A program made the translations under genes and the position numbers. The notes beneath the pieces were generated by a model. The model had not been told where the DNA came from, did no database searches, and saw only the letters and a list, made by a program, of their open reading frames with translations. A DNA stretch of 64,000 bases, taken from assembly GCF_025725665.1 (NCBI RefSeq), contig NZ_CP107009.1:4030001-4094000 (forward strand). The letters are read 5' to 3'. Shown here piece after piece: positions 46,594 to 57,468 of the stretch; the first letter of the stretch is position 1, and every line of letters starts with the position of its first letter. This stretch comes from Halomonas sp. LR3S48 (lineage in GTDB: Bacteria > Pseudomonadota > Gammaproteobacteria > Pseudomonadales > Halomonadaceae).

Positions 46594-46989
46594 TCACTCC
46601 TCGGTGACGACTTCCTCGGACTCCTCGACGACCGGACGGTCGACGAGTTCGACGAAGGCCATGGGGGCGTTGTCGCCGGTGCGGAAACCGCACTTGAGAA
46701 TACGGACGTAACCGCCCGGACGCTCGACGTAACGCGGACCCAGCTCGTTGAAGAGCTTGCCGACCGCTTCTTTGGAGCGGGTACGGCTGAAGGCCAGACG
46801 ACGGTTGGCGACGCTGTCCTGCTTGGCCAGGGTGATCAGCGGCTCGATGACACGACGCAGCTCTTTGGCCTTGGGCAGGGTTGTCTTGATCACTTCGTGC
46901 TCGATCAGCGACACGCTCATGTTCTTGAACATGGCCTGGCGATGCGAGCTGGTACGATTGAGGTGACGACCACTCTTACGATGACGCAT
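46594..46989 (-). CDS. rplQ: 50S ribosomal protein L17
   Basis: The 131-residue protein starts [20 protein letters not shown], diagnostic of L17, and ends in a Glu/Val-rich tail (EEVVTEE) longer than in a minimal L17. It is the last gene of the alpha operon (rpsM-rpsK-rpsD-rpoA-rplQ), 39 bases after rpoA, and is followed by the terminator at 46519-46550. Confidence 0.97.
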   Translation of the reverse strand: MRHRKSGRHLNRTSSHRQAMFKNMSVSLIEHEVIKTTLPKAKELRRVIEPLITLAKQDSVANRRLAFSRTRSKEAVGKLFNELGPRYVERPGGYVRILKCGFRTGDNAPMAFVELVDRPVVEESEEVVTEE

Positions 46990-47028
46990 GGTTGTGATTC
47001 CTTACCAAACTGGGACTCGAGTCGACGC

Positions 47029-48027
47029 TCACGCGGAGGCCTTGTCGTCCTTCAGGCTCGCCGGCGGCCAATTCTCCAGCCGCATGCCAAGGGAAAGACC
47101 GCGCGCAGCCAACACGTCCTTGATTTCGTTCAAAGACTTCTTGCCGAGGTTCGGCGTCTTCAGCAGCTCGACTTCGGTGCGCTGAATCAGATCGCCGATG
47201 TAGTAGATGTTCTCGGCCTTCAGGCAGTTGGCACTGCGGACGGTCAACTCGAGATCGTCTACGGGACGCAGCAGGATCGGATCGACGTGATCCTCTTCCT
47301 CCACGACCTCCTGTTCCTTGTCGGCTTCCAGGTCGACGAACGCGGCCAGCTGCTCCTGCAGGATGGTCGCGCTGCGACGGATCGCCTCTTCGGGATCCAG
47401 GGTGCCGTCGGTCTCCAGGTCGATGATCAGCTTGTCGAGGTCGGTACGCTGCTCGACACGTGCCGCATCGACGGCATACGAAACGCGGCGCACGGGGCTG
47501 AAGGTGGCATCCAACTGCAGGCGACCGATGGCACGCGATTCGTCGTCGGCGCCCACCCGGGCATCCGCCGGCTCATAGCCACGGCCGCGAGCGACCTTGA
47601 GCTGCATCTTGAGCTCGGCACCCTCGTTGACGTGGGCGATGACGTGATCCGGGTTGACGATCTCGACGTCGTGATCGAGGACGATATCGCCCGCGGTCAC
47701 CAAGGCCGGGCCCTGCTTGTTCAGCGAGAGCACCGCCTCGTCGCGACTATGCATGCGGATGGCCACGTCCTTGAGGTTCAGAAGAATCTCGATGACGTCT
47801 TCCTGAACACCCTCGATCGCGCTGTACTCATGCTCGACACCCGAGATCTCGACTTCCACCACGGCACAGCCGGGCATGGACGAGAGCAGAATGCGACGCA
47901 GCGCATTGCCCAGGGTATGGCCAAAGCCACGCTCGAACGGCTCGAGCACGATCTTCGCGTGATGCGCGCTGATCTCTTCGACCTTGATATCGCGCGGACG
48001 GAGAAACTCTGTCACTGAACGCTGCAT
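47029..48027 (-). CDS. rpoA: RNA polymerase subunit alpha
   Basis: The 332-residue alpha subunit has the N-terminal dimerisation and assembly domain ([23 protein letters not shown] near residues 28-50) and the C-terminal DNA- and activator-binding domain ([28 protein letters not shown]) joined by an acidic linker. It is co-transcribed with ribosomal protein genes in the alpha operon, where S4 can repress translation in E. coli. Length matches the family (329 in E. coli). Confidence 0.98.
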   Translation of the reverse strand: MQRSVTEFLRPRDIKVEEISAHHAKIVLEPFERGFGHTLGNALRRILLSSMPGCAVVEVEISGVEHEYSAIEGVQEDVIEILLNLKDVAIRMHSRDEAVLSLNKQGPALVTAGDIVLDHDVEIVNPDHVIAHVNEGAELKMQLKVARGRGYEPADARVGADDESRAIGRLQLDATFSPVRRVSYAVDAARVEQRTDLDKLIIDLETDGTLDPEEAIRRSATILQEQLAAFVDLEADKEQEVVEEEDHVDPILLRPVDDLELTVRSANCLKAENIYYIGDLIQRTEVELLKTPNLGKKSLNEIKDVLAARGLSLGMRLENWPPASLKDDKASA

Positions 48028-48109
48028 AACTACACCTTTGAGGCTGCCTAACGGTTACTCGGTACTCGTAGCCGGCCCGAGAGGGCCGGCACGACGCGAT
48101 CAGCGACGC

Positions 48110-48730
48110 TTACTTCGAGTACAGCTCGACGATCAGGTTTTCGTTGATGTCGGCCGACAGGTCGCCGCGTTCCGGGATAGCCTTGAAGGTGCCTTCCATC
48201 TTCTTCGCGTCGACCTCGATCCAGGCGACTTCGCCACGGTTGGCAGCGATGGAAAGCGCACTCTGGATGCGCGCCTGGTTCTTCGCCTTCTCGCGAACGG
48301 AAACCACGTCGCCGGGCTTGACCTGATAGGAAGCCACGTTGACGGCACGGCCATTGACCATGATCGCCTTGTGACTTACCAGCTGGCGCGCCTCGGAACG
48401 GGTGGAACCGAAGCCCATGCGGTAGACGACGTTGTCCAGTCGGGATTCGAGCAGCTGCAGCAGGACTTCGCCGGTGGCGCCGGAGCGACGGGCGGCCTCC
48501 TTGTAGTAGCTGCGGAACTGCTTTTCGAGTACGCCGTAGATACGACGTACTTTCTGCTTCTCGCGAAGCTGCAAGCCGTAGTCGGAAAGACGCTGACGGC
48601 GCTGGCCGTGCACACCCGGAATCTGCTCGGATTTGCACTTCTTCTCGAAGGGAGTCACACCACTCTTGAGGAAGAGATCGGTGCCTTCACGACGAGACAG
48701 TTTGCACTTCGGTCCAATATAACGAGCCAT
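48110..48730 (-). CDS. rpsD: 30S ribosomal protein S4
   Basis: The 206-residue protein starts [20 protein letters not shown] and has the S4 domain in [15 protein letters not shown]. The length is the same as E. coli S4, which starts 30S assembly and is the translational repressor of its operon. It lies 79 bases upstream of rpoA in transcription order; the gap between them is larger than between other alpha-operon genes. Confidence 0.98.
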   Translation of the reverse strand: MARYIGPKCKLSRREGTDLFLKSGVTPFEKKCKSEQIPGVHGQRRQRLSDYGLQLREKQKVRRIYGVLEKQFRSYYKEAARRSGATGEVLLQLLESRLDNVVYRMGFGSTRSEARQLVSHKAIMVNGRAVNVASYQVKPGDVVSVREKAKNQARIQSALSIAANRGEVAWIEVDAKKMEGTFKAIPERGDLSADINENLIVELYSK

Positions 48731-48742
48731 GAATCTGTCTCC

Positions 48743-49129
48743 TTAAACGCGGCGTTTCTTCGGCGGACGGCAGCCATTGTGGGGAATGGGCGTCGCGTCG
48801 GTGATGCTCTGCACGCGGAAGCCGGCAGCGCTCAGTGCGCGCACGGCGGATTCACGGCCAGGACCGGGGCCCTTGACCAGCACGTCGACGTTTTTCACAC
48901 CATACTCGGCTGCAGCGGTCGCTGCACGTTCGCTTGCCACTTGAGCAGCGAACGGGGTGCTCTTGCGAGAACCACGAAAACCCGAACCACCGGCTGTTGC
49001 CCAGGAAAGGGCATTGCCCTGGCGGTCTGTGATCGTCACGATCGTGTTGTTAAAAGAGGCGTGGATGTGCGCGACGGCGTCCACTACCTGCTTTTTAACC
49101 TTTTTACGGTTGCTACGCGGGTTAGCCAT
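48743..49129 (-). CDS. rpsK: 30S ribosomal protein S11
   Basis: The 128-residue protein has the S11 core ([22 protein letters not shown] block read as [36 protein letters not shown]) and the basic end PPKKRRV. It helps form the mRNA exit platform. It is 12 bases before rpsD and follows rpsM by 39 bases in the alpha operon. Confidence 0.98.
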   Translation of the reverse strand: MANPRSNRKKVKKQVVDAVAHIHASFNNTIVTITDRQGNALSWATAGGSGFRGSRKSTPFAAQVASERAATAAAEYGVKNVDVLVKGPGPGRESAVRALSAAGFRVQSITDATPIPHNGCRPPKKRRV

Positions 49130-49168
49130 GTTGATGTCTATTCCTGTCTTTACGCCAGAACGTGCGTG

Positions 49169-49525
49169 TTACTTGCGGATCGGCTTACGCGGGCCCTTAC
49201 GGGTACGCGCGTTAGTCTTGGTCCGCTGACCACGCAGCGGAAGACTACGACGATGACGCAGACCACGATAGCAACCCAGGTCCATGAGACGCTTGATGTT
49301 CAGCGTCACATCACGACGAAGGTCGCCTTCCACGGTGTACTTGCCAACCTCGGCACGCAGGGCATCGACCTCTTCAGAGGAGAGCTCCTGGATCTTGGTG
49401 GTCGGCGCGATGCCGGTAGCGACACAGATTTCCTGTGCACGCGTGCGGCCAATCCCGAAGATATAGGTCAGCGAGATCGCCGCATGCTTGTTGTCCGGGA
49501 TATTGACGCCTGCAATACGGGCCAT
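49169..49525 (-). CDS. rpsM: 30S ribosomal protein S13
   Basis: The 118-residue protein starts [21 protein letters not shown] and ends in a basic [12 protein letters not shown] tail that contacts the tRNA at the P site. It is the first gene of the alpha operon, preceded by rpmJ and a hairpin. Confidence 0.98.
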   Translation of the reverse strand: MARIAGVNIPDNKHAAISLTYIFGIGRTRAQEICVATGIAPTTKIQELSSEEVDALRAEVGKYTVEGDLRRDVTLNIKRLMDLGCYRGLRHRRSLPLRGQRTKTNARTRKGPRKPIRK

Positions 49526-49585
49526 CAGCTTTCTCCGAAATTTGAGCGGCTTGCTCGATTAGTTACTACAAAAGGCGCAACAGCA

Positions 49586-49616
49586 TACCCCTTTACCCAC
49601 CTTCGGGCAAGGGGTA
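49586..49616 (-). promoter_or_regulatory. Stem-loop between rpmJ and rpsM
   Basis: In the - strand transcript an 8-bp outer stem (TACCCCTT/AAGGGGTA, 49609-49616 with 49586-49593) encloses an inner CCC/GGG pair. It is 61 bases before the rpsM ATG. It could be an attenuator or part of an S4-responsive leader like that of E. coli rpsM; no T run directly follows. Confidence 0.5.
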
Positions 49617-49646
49617 CGCTGGCACCGCTTTTCATGAGCGCCAGAA

Positions 49647-49760
49647 TCAACCCTGGCGCTGCTTGTGCCGCGGCTCGGTGCAGATGACGCGGACCGCGCC
49701 ATTGCGCCGAATGATCTTGCAGTTGCGGCACATCTTCTTGACGGAAGCTCGAACTTTCAT
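49647..49760 (-). CDS. rpmJ: 50S ribosomal protein L36
   Basis: A 37-codon gene gives [19 protein letters not shown] and an end EPRHKQRQG, unmistakably L36. The zinc ligands C11, C14, C27 and H32 are all present, so it is the zinc-binding form. It is one residue shorter than the E. coli protein. It follows secY by 52 bases as the last gene of the spc operon. The gene has 37 codons and a good ribosome site GGAAGG-like upstream (GAAGGAACG). Confidence 0.95.
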   Translation of the reverse strand: MKVRASVKKMCRNCKIIRRNGAVRVICTEPRHKQRQG

Positions 49761-49812
49761 CGTTCCTTCTCCAAAATCGACACACGGCGCGCCAGATCAC
49801 CGGCGGCGCGAC

Positions 49813-51144
49813 TCAGCGCATGATGCCGCCGCTGCCATAGCCTTTCAGGTTGGACTTCTTCATCACCGACTCGTACTGGTGCGACATGAGGTGCGACTGC
49901 ACCTGAGCCATGAAGTCCATGATGACCACGACCACGATCAGCAACGAGGTACCGCCGAAGAAGAACGGCACGTTCCACGCCACGATCAGGAACTGGGGCA
50001 TCAGGGAAACCGCAGTGATGTAAAGGGCACCGAACAGGGTCAGACGGGTCATGACCTTGTCGACATAGCGAGCGGTCTGCTCACCAGGACGAATACCCGG
50101 CAGGAACGCCCCTGACTTCTTGAGATTGTCAGCGACATCCTTGGGGTTGAAGACCAGCGCTGTGTAAAAGAAGCAGAAGAATACCACCGCCGCCGCGAAA
50201 AGCAAGATGTACAACGGCTGTCCCGGCCCCAGGGCCTGGGACGCCCGCTGCAGCCACTCCATGCCGTCGCCGGCACCGACCCACTGCCCAATGGAGGCAG
50301 GGAACAGCAGGATGCTGGAAGCGAAGATGGGCGGAATAACGCCCGCCATGTTCACTTTCAGCGGCAGGTAGCTGCTCTGCCCGGCATACATCTTGTTACC
50401 GACCTGACGCCGCGGATAGTTCACCGTGATGCGGCGCTGGCCGCGCTCGATGAACACCACGAAGGCCACGGTCGCAACGCCCAGCACGGAGAGGGCCAGC
50501 AACGGCAGCACGTTCCACGCACCTTCGTTGCGAGCCAGCTCGAACGCTTGCCCCACCGCACCCGGCAGGCCAGCGACGATGCCGGCGAAGATCAGCAGCG
50601 AGATACCGTTGCCGATACCCTTTTCGGTGATCTGCTCACCCAGCCACATCAGAAACACCGCACCCGACACGAAAGTGACGATGGCAGTGAAATAGAAGCT
50701 GAAATCAGCAGTGTAGGCGATGCCCTGGCTGGCCAGACCCACCGACATGCCGGTGGCCTGCACCAAGGCCAGCACCACCGTACCGTAGCGGGTGTACTGG
50801 CTGATCTTGCGACGGCCGGCCTCGCCCTCCTTCTTCAACTGCTCGAGGTGGGGCGAGACCGCGGTCAGCAGCTGCATGATGATCGACGCCGAGATGTAGG
50901 GCATGATGCCCAGGGCGAAGATACTCATGCGCTCCAGCGCACCACCCGAGAACATGTTGAACAGTCCCAGGATGGTGCCCTGCTGCTCCCTGAACAAGGC
51001 AGCAAGCTGGTCAGGATTGATACCGGGAACGGGAATATGGGCACCGATACGGTACACCACGATGGCGAGGAGCACGAAGCGCAGACGCGCCCACAGTTCA
51101 CTCAGACCGCTGCCCATCGCCGGCATGTTTCCTGACTTGGCCAT
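49813..51144 (-). CDS. secY: Preprotein translocase subunit SecY
   Basis: SecY is the channel of the Sec translocase in the inner membrane. The 443-residue protein has ten hydrophobic segments. It has a plug region ([27 protein letters not shown]) and a conserved cytoplasmic loop block ([20 protein letters not shown]). Length equals that of E. coli SecY. It is placed between rplO and rpmJ, as in the spc operon; its ATG abuts the rplO stop. Confidence 0.98.
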   Translation of the reverse strand: MAKSGNMPAMGSGLSELWARLRFVLLAIVVYRIGAHIPVPGINPDQLAALFREQQGTILGLFNMFSGGALERMSIFALGIMPYISASIIMQLLTAVSPHLEQLKKEGEAGRRKISQYTRYGTVVLALVQATGMSVGLASQGIAYTADFSFYFTAIVTFVSGAVFLMWLGEQITEKGIGNGISLLIFAGIVAGLPGAVGQAFELARNEGAWNVLPLLALSVLGVATVAFVVFIERGQRRITVNYPRRQVGNKMYAGQSSYLPLKVNMAGVIPPIFASSILLFPASIGQWVGAGDGMEWLQRASQALGPGQPLYILLFAAAVVFFCFFYTALVFNPKDVADNLKKSGAFLPGIRPGEQTARYVDKVMTRLTLFGALYITAVSLMPQFLIVAWNVPFFFGGTSLLIVVVVIMDFMAQVQSHLMSHQYESVMKKSNLKGYGSGGIMR

Positions 51145-51579
51145 TTAGTCCTCTACCTTGCCGCCAGCGGCTTCGATCGCGGCCCGGGCACCCTTGGTGA
51201 CCTTGATACCGCGAACCGTGACCGCCTTGTTGACGTCGCCGGAAAGAATGATCTTCGCGTGCAGAGTGGCATTCTTGAGCACGTTGGCCTGCTTCAGGGT
51301 CTCGAGGGTGACTTCGTCACCTGTGACCTTGGCCAACTCGCTCAGACGCACCTCTTCGGAGACCAGCGACTTCATGGAGGTGAAGCCGAACTTGGGCAGA
51401 CGCCGCTGCAGCGGCATCTGACCGCCTTCGAAACCGGGCTTCACGCTGCCGCCGCTACGCGACTTCTGGCCCTTGTGACCACGGCCGCCGGTCTTGCCCA
51501 GACCGGAGCCGATGCCACGACCGACGCGCTTCTCGGCATGCTTGGAGCCCGGTGCCGGGCTCAGGCTATTGAGTTTCAT
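51145..51579 (-). CDS. rplO: 50S ribosomal protein L15
   Basis: The 144-residue protein starts [20 protein letters not shown] and has [19 protein letters not shown], the Gly-rich rRNA-binding arm of L15. It assembles late in the 50S subunit. It is 3 bases after rpmD and abuts secY. Confidence 0.98.
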   Translation of the reverse strand: MKLNSLSPAPGSKHAEKRVGRGIGSGLGKTGGRGHKGQKSRSGGSVKPGFEGGQMPLQRRLPKFGFTSMKSLVSEEVRLSELAKVTGDEVTLETLKQANVLKNATLHAKIILSGDVNKAVTVRGIKVTKGARAAIEAAGGKVED

Positions 51580-51582
51580 GGA

Positions 51583-51765
51583 TTACTCTCCCTCTACCCG
51601 CACAAGGTAGTTGACCTTGTGGATCATGCCGCGCACGGCAGGGGTGTCTTCCAGTTCAACCGTATGACCGATGCGGCGCAGCCCCAGGCCCTTCATGGTG
51701 GCCTTGTGCTTGGGCAATGTGCCGATGGTGCTACGGGTCTGGGTAACCTTGAGTGTGGCTGCCAT
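51583..51765 (-). CDS. rpmD: 50S ribosomal protein L30
   Basis: The 60-residue protein starts [20 protein letters not shown] and has [17 protein letters not shown], typical of L30. The ATG at 51765 gives the E. coli length of about 59; longer forms run into the rpsE coding sequence. It lies 5 bases after rpsE. Confidence 0.97.
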   Translation of the reverse strand: MAATLKVTQTRSTIGTLPKHKATMKGLGLRRIGHTVELEDTPAVRGMIHKVNYLVRVEGE

Positions 51766-51770
51766 GGTAT

Positions 51771-52271
51771 TTACCCCGTGATCGCTTCGACAGACAGACC
51801 GCGCTTGGCGGCGATGTCGTCCGGCGACTGCATGGAAGCGAGACCCTTGACGGTCGCGCGCACCACGTTGACCGGATTGGTGGAGCCGTAGCACTTGGCC
51901 AGGACGTCATGGACGCCAGCCAGCTCGAGCACGGAGCGCATGGCGCCGCCGGCAATGATCCCGGTACCTTCGGAGGCCGGCTGCATGTACACCTTGGAGG
52001 CGCCGTGACGGGCCTTGACCGGGTACTGCAGGGTATGGCCCTTGAGGCTCACCTTGACCATGTTGCGACGCGCCTGGTCCATGGCTTTCTGGATCGCGAC
52101 CGGCACTTCACGCGCCTTGCCGCGGCCGAAGCCGACACGACCATTGCCGTCGCCCACGACGGTCAGAGCGGTGAAACCGAAGATTCGGCCACCCTTGACC
52201 ACCTTGGCGACGCGGTTGACCTGCACGAGCTTTTCCTGCAGGTCGCCGGTGTTCTGTTCGTTCTTCGCCAT
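51771..52271 (-). CDS. rpsE: 30S ribosomal protein S5
   Basis: The 166-residue protein has the double-stranded RNA-binding S5 domain ([36 protein letters not shown]) and the C-terminal domain ([18 protein letters not shown]). S5 acts at the mRNA entry site and in translational accuracy. It starts 11 bases after the rplR stop. Confidence 0.98.
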   Translation of the reverse strand: MAKNEQNTGDLQEKLVQVNRVAKVVKGGRIFGFTALTVVGDGNGRVGFGRGKAREVPVAIQKAMDQARRNMVKVSLKGHTLQYPVKARHGASKVYMQPASEGTGIIAGGAMRSVLELAGVHDVLAKCYGSTNPVNVVRATVKGLASMQSPDDIAAKRGLSVEAITG

Positions 52272-52282
52272 CGTAAAACCCT

Positions 52283-52633
52283 TTAGAATTCCAGGCCGCC
52301 TTCACGTGCGGCGTCGGCCAGGGCCTTCACACGACCGTGGTACTTGTAACCGGCACGATCGAAGGCCACCTGGGTGATGCCAGCCTGCTTGGCGCGTTCG
52401 GCAATCAGCGCACCCACCTTGGCGGCGGCGTCCGAGTTGCCGGTCGCCCCCTCGCGCAGGTCCTTGTCCAGCGTCGAAGCGCTGGCCAGCACCTTGCCAC
52501 CATCCGGCGAGATGATCTGCGCGTAGATGTGACGCGGGGTACGGTTGACGCACAGGCGATACACGCCCAGCTCGCGCATCTTGGCACGAGCGCGGCGGGC
52601 ACGACGGAGACGAGATTCTTTCTTCGCGTTCAT
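52283..52633 (-). CDS. rplR: 50S ribosomal protein L18
   Basis: The 116-residue protein begins [20 protein letters not shown] and ends [15 protein letters not shown], diagnostic of L18, which binds 5S rRNA. It is 9 bases after rplF in the spc operon. Confidence 0.98.
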   Translation of the reverse strand: MNAKKESRLRRARRARAKMRELGVYRLCVNRTPRHIYAQIISPDGGKVLASASTLDKDLREGATGNSDAAAKVGALIAERAKQAGITQVAFDRAGYKYHGRVKALADAAREGGLEF

Positions 52634-52642
52634 AACCCTGCC

Positions 52643-53173
52643 TTACTTCTTCTTGGCTTCTTTACGACGCACTTGCTCGTCGGCATACCGCACACCCTTG
52701 CCCTTGTAGGGCTCAGGCGGACGGAAGGCACGAACCTCGGCGGCGACCTGGCCCAGCTTCTGCTTGTCCGCGCTCTTCAGCACGATGACGGTGTTCTTCG
52801 GCGTTTCCGCGGAGACACCCTCAGGCAGGGAATACTCGACCGGGTGTGAGAAGCCCAGTGACAGATTCAGCGTCTGGCCACTTGCCTGGGCACGATAGCC
52901 GACGCCAACGATTTCGAGGGTCTTGGTGAAACCCTCGGAGACGCCGGTGACCAGGTTCTGGACCAGAGCACGAGTGGTGCCGGCCATGGCCCAGGACTTG
53001 GCGCTCTCGCTCGGGTTGAAGGTCAGCTGACCCTCTTCCTGACCGATGGCCACGTCCGGGTGAACGGTCATGGACAGCGTGCCCTGGCTGCCCTTGACGG
53101 TCAGCTGGTCGCCGTCGAGCTTGACGTCGACGCCGGCGGGCACTTTAACCGGATATTTGGCTACGCGGGACAT
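52643..53173 (-). CDS. rplF: 50S ribosomal protein L6
   Basis: The 176-residue protein starts [20 protein letters not shown] and has [20 protein letters not shown], the C-terminal signature of L6, which lies near the GTPase-associated region. Length matches E. coli (177). It lies 9 bases after rpsH. Confidence 0.98.
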   Translation of the reverse strand: MSRVAKYPVKVPAGVDVKLDGDQLTVKGSQGTLSMTVHPDVAIGQEEGQLTFNPSESAKSWAMAGTTRALVQNLVTGVSEGFTKTLEIVGVGYRAQASGQTLNLSLGFSHPVEYSLPEGVSAETPKNTVIVLKSADKQKLGQVAAEVRAFRPPEPYKGKGVRYADEQVRRKEAKKK

Positions 53174-53182
53174 TCCAGACTC

Positions 53183-53575
53183 CTAGAATACGGTGCAGAT
53201 GACTTCGCCACCGACGCCCGCCTGGCGAGCGGCACGGTCGGTCATCACGCCCTTGGAGGTGGTGACGATCGCCACACCCATGCCGTCCGCCACCTTGGGC
53301 AGTGCATCCTTGCCCTTGTACTGGCGCAGAGACGGCTTGGATACCCGCTGCAGGTGCTCGATGACCGGCCTGCCCTCGAAGTACTTGAGGGTCACGGTCA
53401 GTTCGGGCTTGGTACCTTCAGCGACCGCGAAGTCGGTGATATAGCCCTCTTCCTTCAAAACGCGGGCCACCGCGACCTTGAGCGTGGAGGACGGCATGGT
53501 AACCGTCTCCTTGGTGGCCATCTGCGCATTGCGGATACGGGTGAACATATCCGCCAGAGTGTCTTGCATGCTCAT
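53183..53575 (-). CDS. rpsH: 30S ribosomal protein S8
   Basis: The 130-residue protein starts [19 protein letters not shown] and contains [19 protein letters not shown], as in S8, which binds 16S rRNA helix 21 and represses the spc operon in E. coli by acting at rplE. It lies 32 bases after rpsN. Confidence 0.98.
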   Translation of the reverse strand: MSMQDTLADMFTRIRNAQMATKETVTMPSSTLKVAVARVLKEEGYITDFAVAEGTKPELTVTLKYFEGRPVIEHLQRVSKPSLRQYKGKDALPKVADGMGVAIVTTSKGVMTDRAARQAGVGGEVICTVF

Positions 53576-53607
53576 TTACATTGCGCTCCTGATGTTTCCG
53601 TGGCGGC

Positions 53608-53913
53608 TTACCAGCTGGACTTCTTCAGCCCAGGGACCTCGCCACGCATAGCGGCTTCACGCAGCTTGTTACGGCCAAGGCCGAACTTGTTGTAGTAGCC
53701 GTGCGGACGACCGGTGATCCGGCAGCGGTTACGCTGACGAACCGGGCTGGAGTCGCGCGGCAACTGCTGCAGTTTCAGCGTCGCCTCGAAGCGCTCTTCG
53801 TCGGAAGTATTCACGTTCTGGATGATCGCCTTGAGCTCGGCACGGCGGGCCGCATACTTCGCGACCAGCTTGGTGCGCTTGAGCTCGCGTTCAATCATGC
53901 TCTTCTTTGCCAT
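53608..53913 (-). CDS. rpsN: 30S ribosomal protein S14
   Basis: The 101-residue protein starts [19 protein letters not shown] and ends [10 protein letters not shown]. It is the long, zinc-free form of S14 (one Cys only in [12 protein letters not shown]). It lies 10 bases after rplE. Confidence 0.98.
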   Translation of the reverse strand: MAKKSMIERELKRTKLVAKYAARRAELKAIIQNVNTSDEERFEATLKLQQLPRDSSPVRQRNRCRITGRPHGYYNKFGLGRNKLREAAMRGEVPGLKKSSW

Positions 53914-53923
53914 GATCCCACCC

Positions 53924-54463
53924 TTATTTCTTGAACGGGAAGTTCAGCGCGCTCAGCAGCGCACGACCTTCCTCGTCGGTGTTGGCAGTAGTGGTGATGG
54001 TGACATCCAGACCACGAATCCGGTCGATCTTATCATATTCGATCTCCGGGAAGATGATCTGCTCACGCACACCCATGGAGTAGTTGCCGCGACCGTCGAA
54101 GGACTTCGGGTTGAGACCACGGAAGTCACGTACGCGGGGGATCGCGATGTTGACCAGACGATCGAGGAATTCCCACATGCGCTCGGCACGCAGGGTCACC
54201 TTGATGCCGATCGGCCAACCTTCGCGCACCTTGAAGCCCGCGATGGACTTGCGCGCATTGGTCACCAGCGGCTTCTGACCGGAGAGCTTCTCCAGGTCGC
54301 CGATGGCATTCTCGATCAGCTTCTTGTCGCTGGTCGCGTCACCGATGCCCATGTTGAGGGTCACCTTGGTGATCCGCGGCACCTGCATCACGTTGGCGTA
54401 GCTGAACTGCTCTTTGAGCTGAGCCACCACCTCGTTCTGATAACGTTCTTTCAAGTTCGCCAT
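53924..54463 (-). CDS. rplE: 50S ribosomal protein L5
   Basis: The 179-residue protein starts [20 protein letters not shown] and has [19 protein letters not shown] (read [14 protein letters not shown]) and [17 protein letters not shown], as in L5, which binds 5S rRNA and contacts the P-site tRNA. Length is the same as in E. coli. It lies 18 bases after rplX; the region of its start is the S8 repressor target in E. coli, but I did not establish the structure here. Confidence 0.98.
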   Translation of the reverse strand: MANLKERYQNEVVAQLKEQFSYANVMQVPRITKVTLNMGIGDATSDKKLIENAIGDLEKLSGQKPLVTNARKSIAGFKVREGWPIGIKVTLRAERMWEFLDRLVNIAIPRVRDFRGLNPKSFDGRGNYSMGVREQIIFPEIEYDKIDRIRGLDVTITTTANTDEEGRALLSALNFPFKK

Positions 54464-54481
54464 TTTGCTACCCGACTCGCG

Positions 54482-54799
54482 TTAGGCGTCGATCTGCGTC
54501 TGCGTCGACTTGTAGATACGTACCTTGGTACCGTCTTCCTTTACCTGGAAGCCGACGCGATCCGCCTTACCGGTCTCCGAGTTGAAGATCGCCACGTTGG
54601 ACGCGTGAATCGGAGCCTCGCGCTCGACGATACCGCCCTGATTGCCCGCCATAGGATTGGGCTTGGTGTGACGCTTGATCATGTTCACACCGGACACGAC
54701 GAAGCGTTCGTCCTTTAGGACGCGCTTGATGGTGCCACGCTTGCCCTTGTCCTTGCCGGCGATGACGATCACTTCATCGTCACGTTTGATCTTTTGCAT
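54482..54799 (-). CDS. rplX: 50S ribosomal protein L24
   Basis: The 105-residue protein starts [20 protein letters not shown], the KOW motif of L24, one of the two assembly-initiator proteins of the 50S subunit. It lies 14 bases after rplN. Confidence 0.98.
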   Translation of the reverse strand: MQKIKRDDEVIVIAGKDKGKRGTIKRVLKDERFVVSGVNMIKRHTKPNPMAGNQGGIVEREAPIHASNVAIFNSETGKADRVGFQVKEDGTKVRIYKSTQTQIDA

Positions 54800-54813
54800 G
54801 TCCGCTTCGCTCC

Positions 54814-55185
54814 TTACAGCACTTCAGGCGCCAGGGAAATGATCTTCATGAACTTCTCGGTGCGAAGTTCACGAGTCACCGGCCCGAAGATACGGGTGCC
54901 GATCGGCTGCTCGTTGGTGTTATTCAACAGAACTGCCGCATTTCCATCGAAGCGGATCAGCGAGCCGTCGGAACGACGGACACCGCTGCGGGTGCGAACC
55001 ACCACCGCCTTGAGAACCTGGCCTTTCTTGACCTTGCCACGCGGAATGGCTTCCTTCACCGTGACCTTGATGATGTCACCGACCCGCGCGTAGCGGCGGT
55101 GTGAGCCGCCAAGCACCTTGATGCACTGCACCCGGCGCGCTCCGCTGTTGTCGGCGACATCCAGCATTGTCTGAGTCTGAATCAT
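54814..55185 (-). CDS. rplN: 50S ribosomal protein L14
   Basis: The 123-residue protein starts [20 protein letters not shown] and contains the conserved rRNA-binding blocks of L14 ([24 protein letters not shown]). It is the first gene of the spc operon in E. coli; here a 39-base gap separates it from rpsQ, and I cannot confirm a separate promoter. Confidence 0.98.
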   Translation of the reverse strand: MIQTQTMLDVADNSGARRVQCIKVLGGSHRRYARVGDIIKVTVKEAIPRGKVKKGQVLKAVVVRTRSGVRRSDGSLIRFDGNAAVLLNNTNEQPIGTRIFGPVTRELRTEKFMKIISLAPEVL

Positions 55186-55224
55186 CGGTTTTCTCCAAAC
55201 CTAATCTGACTGCTCTCGCCGAGC

Positions 55225-55485
55225 TCAGCCCTTGGCCTGCTCGATCACCTCGACCAGCGTCCAGGCCTTCTTCTTGGACAGCGGACGGCATTCCTGAATG
55301 GATACCGTGTCGCCGGCCTTGGCCTGGTTCGCCTCGTCATGGGCGTGCAGCTTGGTGGAGCGCTTGACGTACTTGCCATAGATCGGGTGCCGCTCGCGGC
55401 GCTCGATCATGACGACGATGGATTTTTCCATCTTGTCGCTCACCACCTTGCCGGTGAGCGTACGGGCTTTCTTCTCTTCGGCCAT
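55225..55485 (-). CDS. rpsQ: 30S ribosomal protein S17
   Basis: The 86-residue protein starts [20 protein letters not shown] and has [12 protein letters not shown], the OB-fold signature of S17. The ATG at 55485 lies one base after the rpmC stop, with AGGTGA five bases upstream; a GTG three codons earlier overlaps rpmC. It is the last gene of the S10 operon. Confidence 0.97.
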   Translation of the reverse strand: MAEEKKARTLTGKVVSDKMEKSIVVMIERRERHPIYGKYVKRSTKLHAHDEANQAKAGDTVSIQECRPLSKKKAWTLVEVIEQAKG

Positions 55486-55486
55486 C

Positions 55487-55678
55487 TCAGTCACCTGCCT
55501 TCTCGTTGAGCACAGTCTTCACCCGGGCGATGTCCCGACGAACCTGCTTGAGCAGATGAGTCTGGCTGAGCTGGCCGGTGGCCTTCTGCATGCGCAGGTT
55601 GAACTGCTCGCGGAGGAGTTCGAAGAGCTGCTCCTGGAGCTGCTCGACTGACTTTTCACGAATTTCCTGGGCTTTCAT
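55487..55678 (-). CDS. rpmC: 50S ribosomal protein L29
   Basis: The 63-residue protein starts [20 protein letters not shown] and ends [12 protein letters not shown]; it is L29, at the nascent chain exit. Its ATG overlaps the rplP TGA (GTGATG), so translation is coupled; a GTG just before is a less likely start. Confidence 0.97.
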   Translation of the reverse strand: MKAQEIREKSVEQLQEQLFELLREQFNLRMQKATGQLSQTHLLKQVRRDIARVKTVLNEKAGD

Positions 55679-56091
55679 CACATCACCGTCCGTTTCACAA
55701 AGGTGGTGGATATGGGCATCTTCTGGGCGGCGAGAGTGAAGGCCTCACGGGCCAACTCTTCCGACACACCTTCGATTTCATACAGGACCCGGCCCGGCTG
55801 GATCTGTGCAACCCAGTACTCGACGGAACCCTTGCCCTTACCCATACGGACTTCGAGTGGCTTCTTGGAAATCGGCTTGTCGGGGAAGACGCGGATCCAG
55901 ATCTTGCCGCCACGCTTGACGTGACGGGTGATCGCACGACGGCCGGCTTCGATCTGACGCGCAGTGATGCGGCCACGACCGGTTGCCTTGAGGCCGTATT
56001 CCCCGAAGCTGATCTTGCTTCCGCGATGCGCCAGGCCACGATTGCGGCCTTTCATCATCTTGCGGAATTTCATGCGCTTGGGCTGTAACAT
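55678..56091 (-). CDS. rplP: 50S ribosomal protein L16
   Basis: The 137-residue protein starts [20 protein letters not shown] and has [21 protein letters not shown], the segment of L16 that contacts the A-site tRNA. It lies 15 bases after rpsC and overlaps rpmC. Confidence 0.98.
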   Translation of the reverse strand: MLQPKRMKFRKMMKGRNRGLAHRGSKISFGEYGLKATGRGRITARQIEAGRRAITRHVKRGGKIWIRVFPDKPISKKPLEVRMGKGKGSVEYWVAQIQPGRVLYEIEGVSEELAREAFTLAAQKMPISTTFVKRTVM

Positions 56092-56106
56092 CGACTCGCT
56101 CTCCCC

Positions 56107-56808
56107 TTACCTGGAACCTTTCTTCTTGGAGGGCGCTGCCTGCGGCTGTTGCTTGGCCTTGGCGCGGACCTCTTCGATGCCCCCGAGGATTTCACCCTTG
56201 AAGACCCAAACCTTGACACCGATGATGCCGTAGGTGGTTTTTGCTTCGTAGGTGGCGTAGTCGATGTCCGCACGCAGGGTGTGAAGCGGCACGCGGCCCT
56301 CGCGGTACCATTCGGTACGTGCGATTTCGGCGCCACCGAGGCGACCTGACAGCATCACCTTGATACCACCTGCACCCAGGCGCATGGCGTTCTGCACGGA
56401 ACGCTTCATGGCACGACGGAACATGACGCGACGCTCGAGCTGGCCGGCAATGTTCTGCGCGACGAGCTTGGCGTCCAGCTCCGGCTTACGGACTTCCTCG
56501 ATGTTGACGTGCACGGGCACGCCCATCATCGCGGTGACGTCACGACGCAACTTGTCGACGTCCTCGCCCTTCTTGCCAATCACGATACCCGGACGGGCGG
56601 TGTGAATGGTGATACGGGCGTTGTTGGCCGGACGCTCGATATGGATGCGGCTCACGGACGCATTCTTCAGACGCTCTTCGAGGAAGCGACGCACCTCGAG
56701 ATCGTTGTTCAGCTTGTCGGCATAAGCACCGCGCTCGGCATACCACACCGAGGAGTGGTCCTTGACGATACCCAGCCGAATACCTGTCGGATGTACTTTC
56801 TGACCCAT
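56107..56808 (-). CDS. rpsC: 30S ribosomal protein S3
   Basis: The 233-residue protein starts [20 protein letters not shown] and contains the KH domain ([19 protein letters not shown]), as in S3 at the mRNA entry channel. The ATG at 56808 has AGGAG seven bases upstream and lies 11 bases after rplV; an earlier in-frame start would overlap rplV. The C-terminal tail is Lys/Pro/Gln-rich. Confidence 0.98.
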   Translation of the reverse strand: MGQKVHPTGIRLGIVKDHSSVWYAERGAYADKLNNDLEVRRFLEERLKNASVSRIHIERPANNARITIHTARPGIVIGKKGEDVDKLRRDVTAMMGVPVHVNIEEVRKPELDAKLVAQNIAGQLERRVMFRRAMKRSVQNAMRLGAGGIKVMLSGRLGGAEIARTEWYREGRVPLHTLRADIDYATYEAKTTYGIIGVKVWVFKGEILGGIEEVRAKAKQQPQAAPSKKKGSR

Positions 56809-56819
56809 CTGGTCGACTC

Positions 56820-57152
56820 CTACTTCTCGGCTACCTTGACGGTGATGTGGCAAGTGCGCTTCAGGATGCGATCCGCACGACCCTTGGCCCGCGGCTTGAT
56901 GCGCTTGAGCGTCATGCCCTCATCGACGCAGATGGTCGAGACACGCAGCTCGTCGATATCCATGCCGTTGTTTTCTTCCGCATTCGCGATGGCGGACTGC
57001 AGCACCTTCTTGACCAGCTTGGCAGCCTTCTTCGGTGAGAAGGTCAGCAGGTCGAGCGCCTCGGCGACCGGTTTACCGCGCACCTGGTCAGCCACCAAAC
57101 GGGCCTTCTGGGCGGATAAACGAGCGCCACGCAGCTTAGCTGTGACTTCCAT
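56820..57152 (-). CDS. rplV: 50S ribosomal protein L22
   Basis: The 110-residue protein starts [20 protein letters not shown] and has [15 protein letters not shown], the beta-hairpin region of L22 that lines the exit tunnel, where macrolide-resistance changes can occur. Length is the same as in E. coli. It is 18 bases after rpsS. Confidence 0.98.
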   Translation of the reverse strand: MEVTAKLRGARLSAQKARLVADQVRGKPVAEALDLLTFSPKKAAKLVKKVLQSAIANAEENNGMDIDELRVSTICVDEGMTLKRIKPRAKGRADRILKRTCHITVKVAEK

Positions 57153-57170
57153 CTCTCAATCCTCTCTGGC

Positions 57171-57446
57171 TTACCGTTTGGCTTTCTTGTCCGCCGCATG
57201 ACCGCGATAGGTGCGGGTGGCAGCGAATTCGCCCAGCTTGTGGCCAACCATTTCCTCGGAGACGTGCACCGGGACGTGTTGGCGACCGTTATGGACAGCA
57301 ATGGTGAGCCCGACCATGTTCGGCAGGATCATGGAACGACGCGACCAGGTCTTGATCGGTTTGCGGTCGTTCTTCTCCACTGCAGCCTCAACCTTCTTCA
57401 GCAGATGAAGGTCGATAAAAGGACCTTTCTTCAGTGAACGTGGCAC
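57171..57446 (-). CDS. rpsS: 30S ribosomal protein S19
   Basis: The 91-residue protein begins with [19 protein letters not shown] after a GTG start at 57446 (AAGGGG upstream) and has [26 protein letters not shown] in short blocks, as in S19 near the decoding head. It is 22 bases after rplB. Confidence 0.97.
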   Translation of the reverse strand: MPRSLKKGPFIDLHLLKKVEAAVEKNDRKPIKTWSRRSMILPNMVGLTIAVHNGRQHVPVHVSEEMVGHKLGEFAATRTYRGHAADKKAKR

Positions 57447-57468
57447 AGCCGTTACCCCTTAATGTCTG

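Noticed and set aside
47984..49687. A long + strand open frame opposite rpsD, rpsK and rpsM
   Set aside because: The - strand ribosomal genes are unmistakable; the antisense frame is a composition effect.
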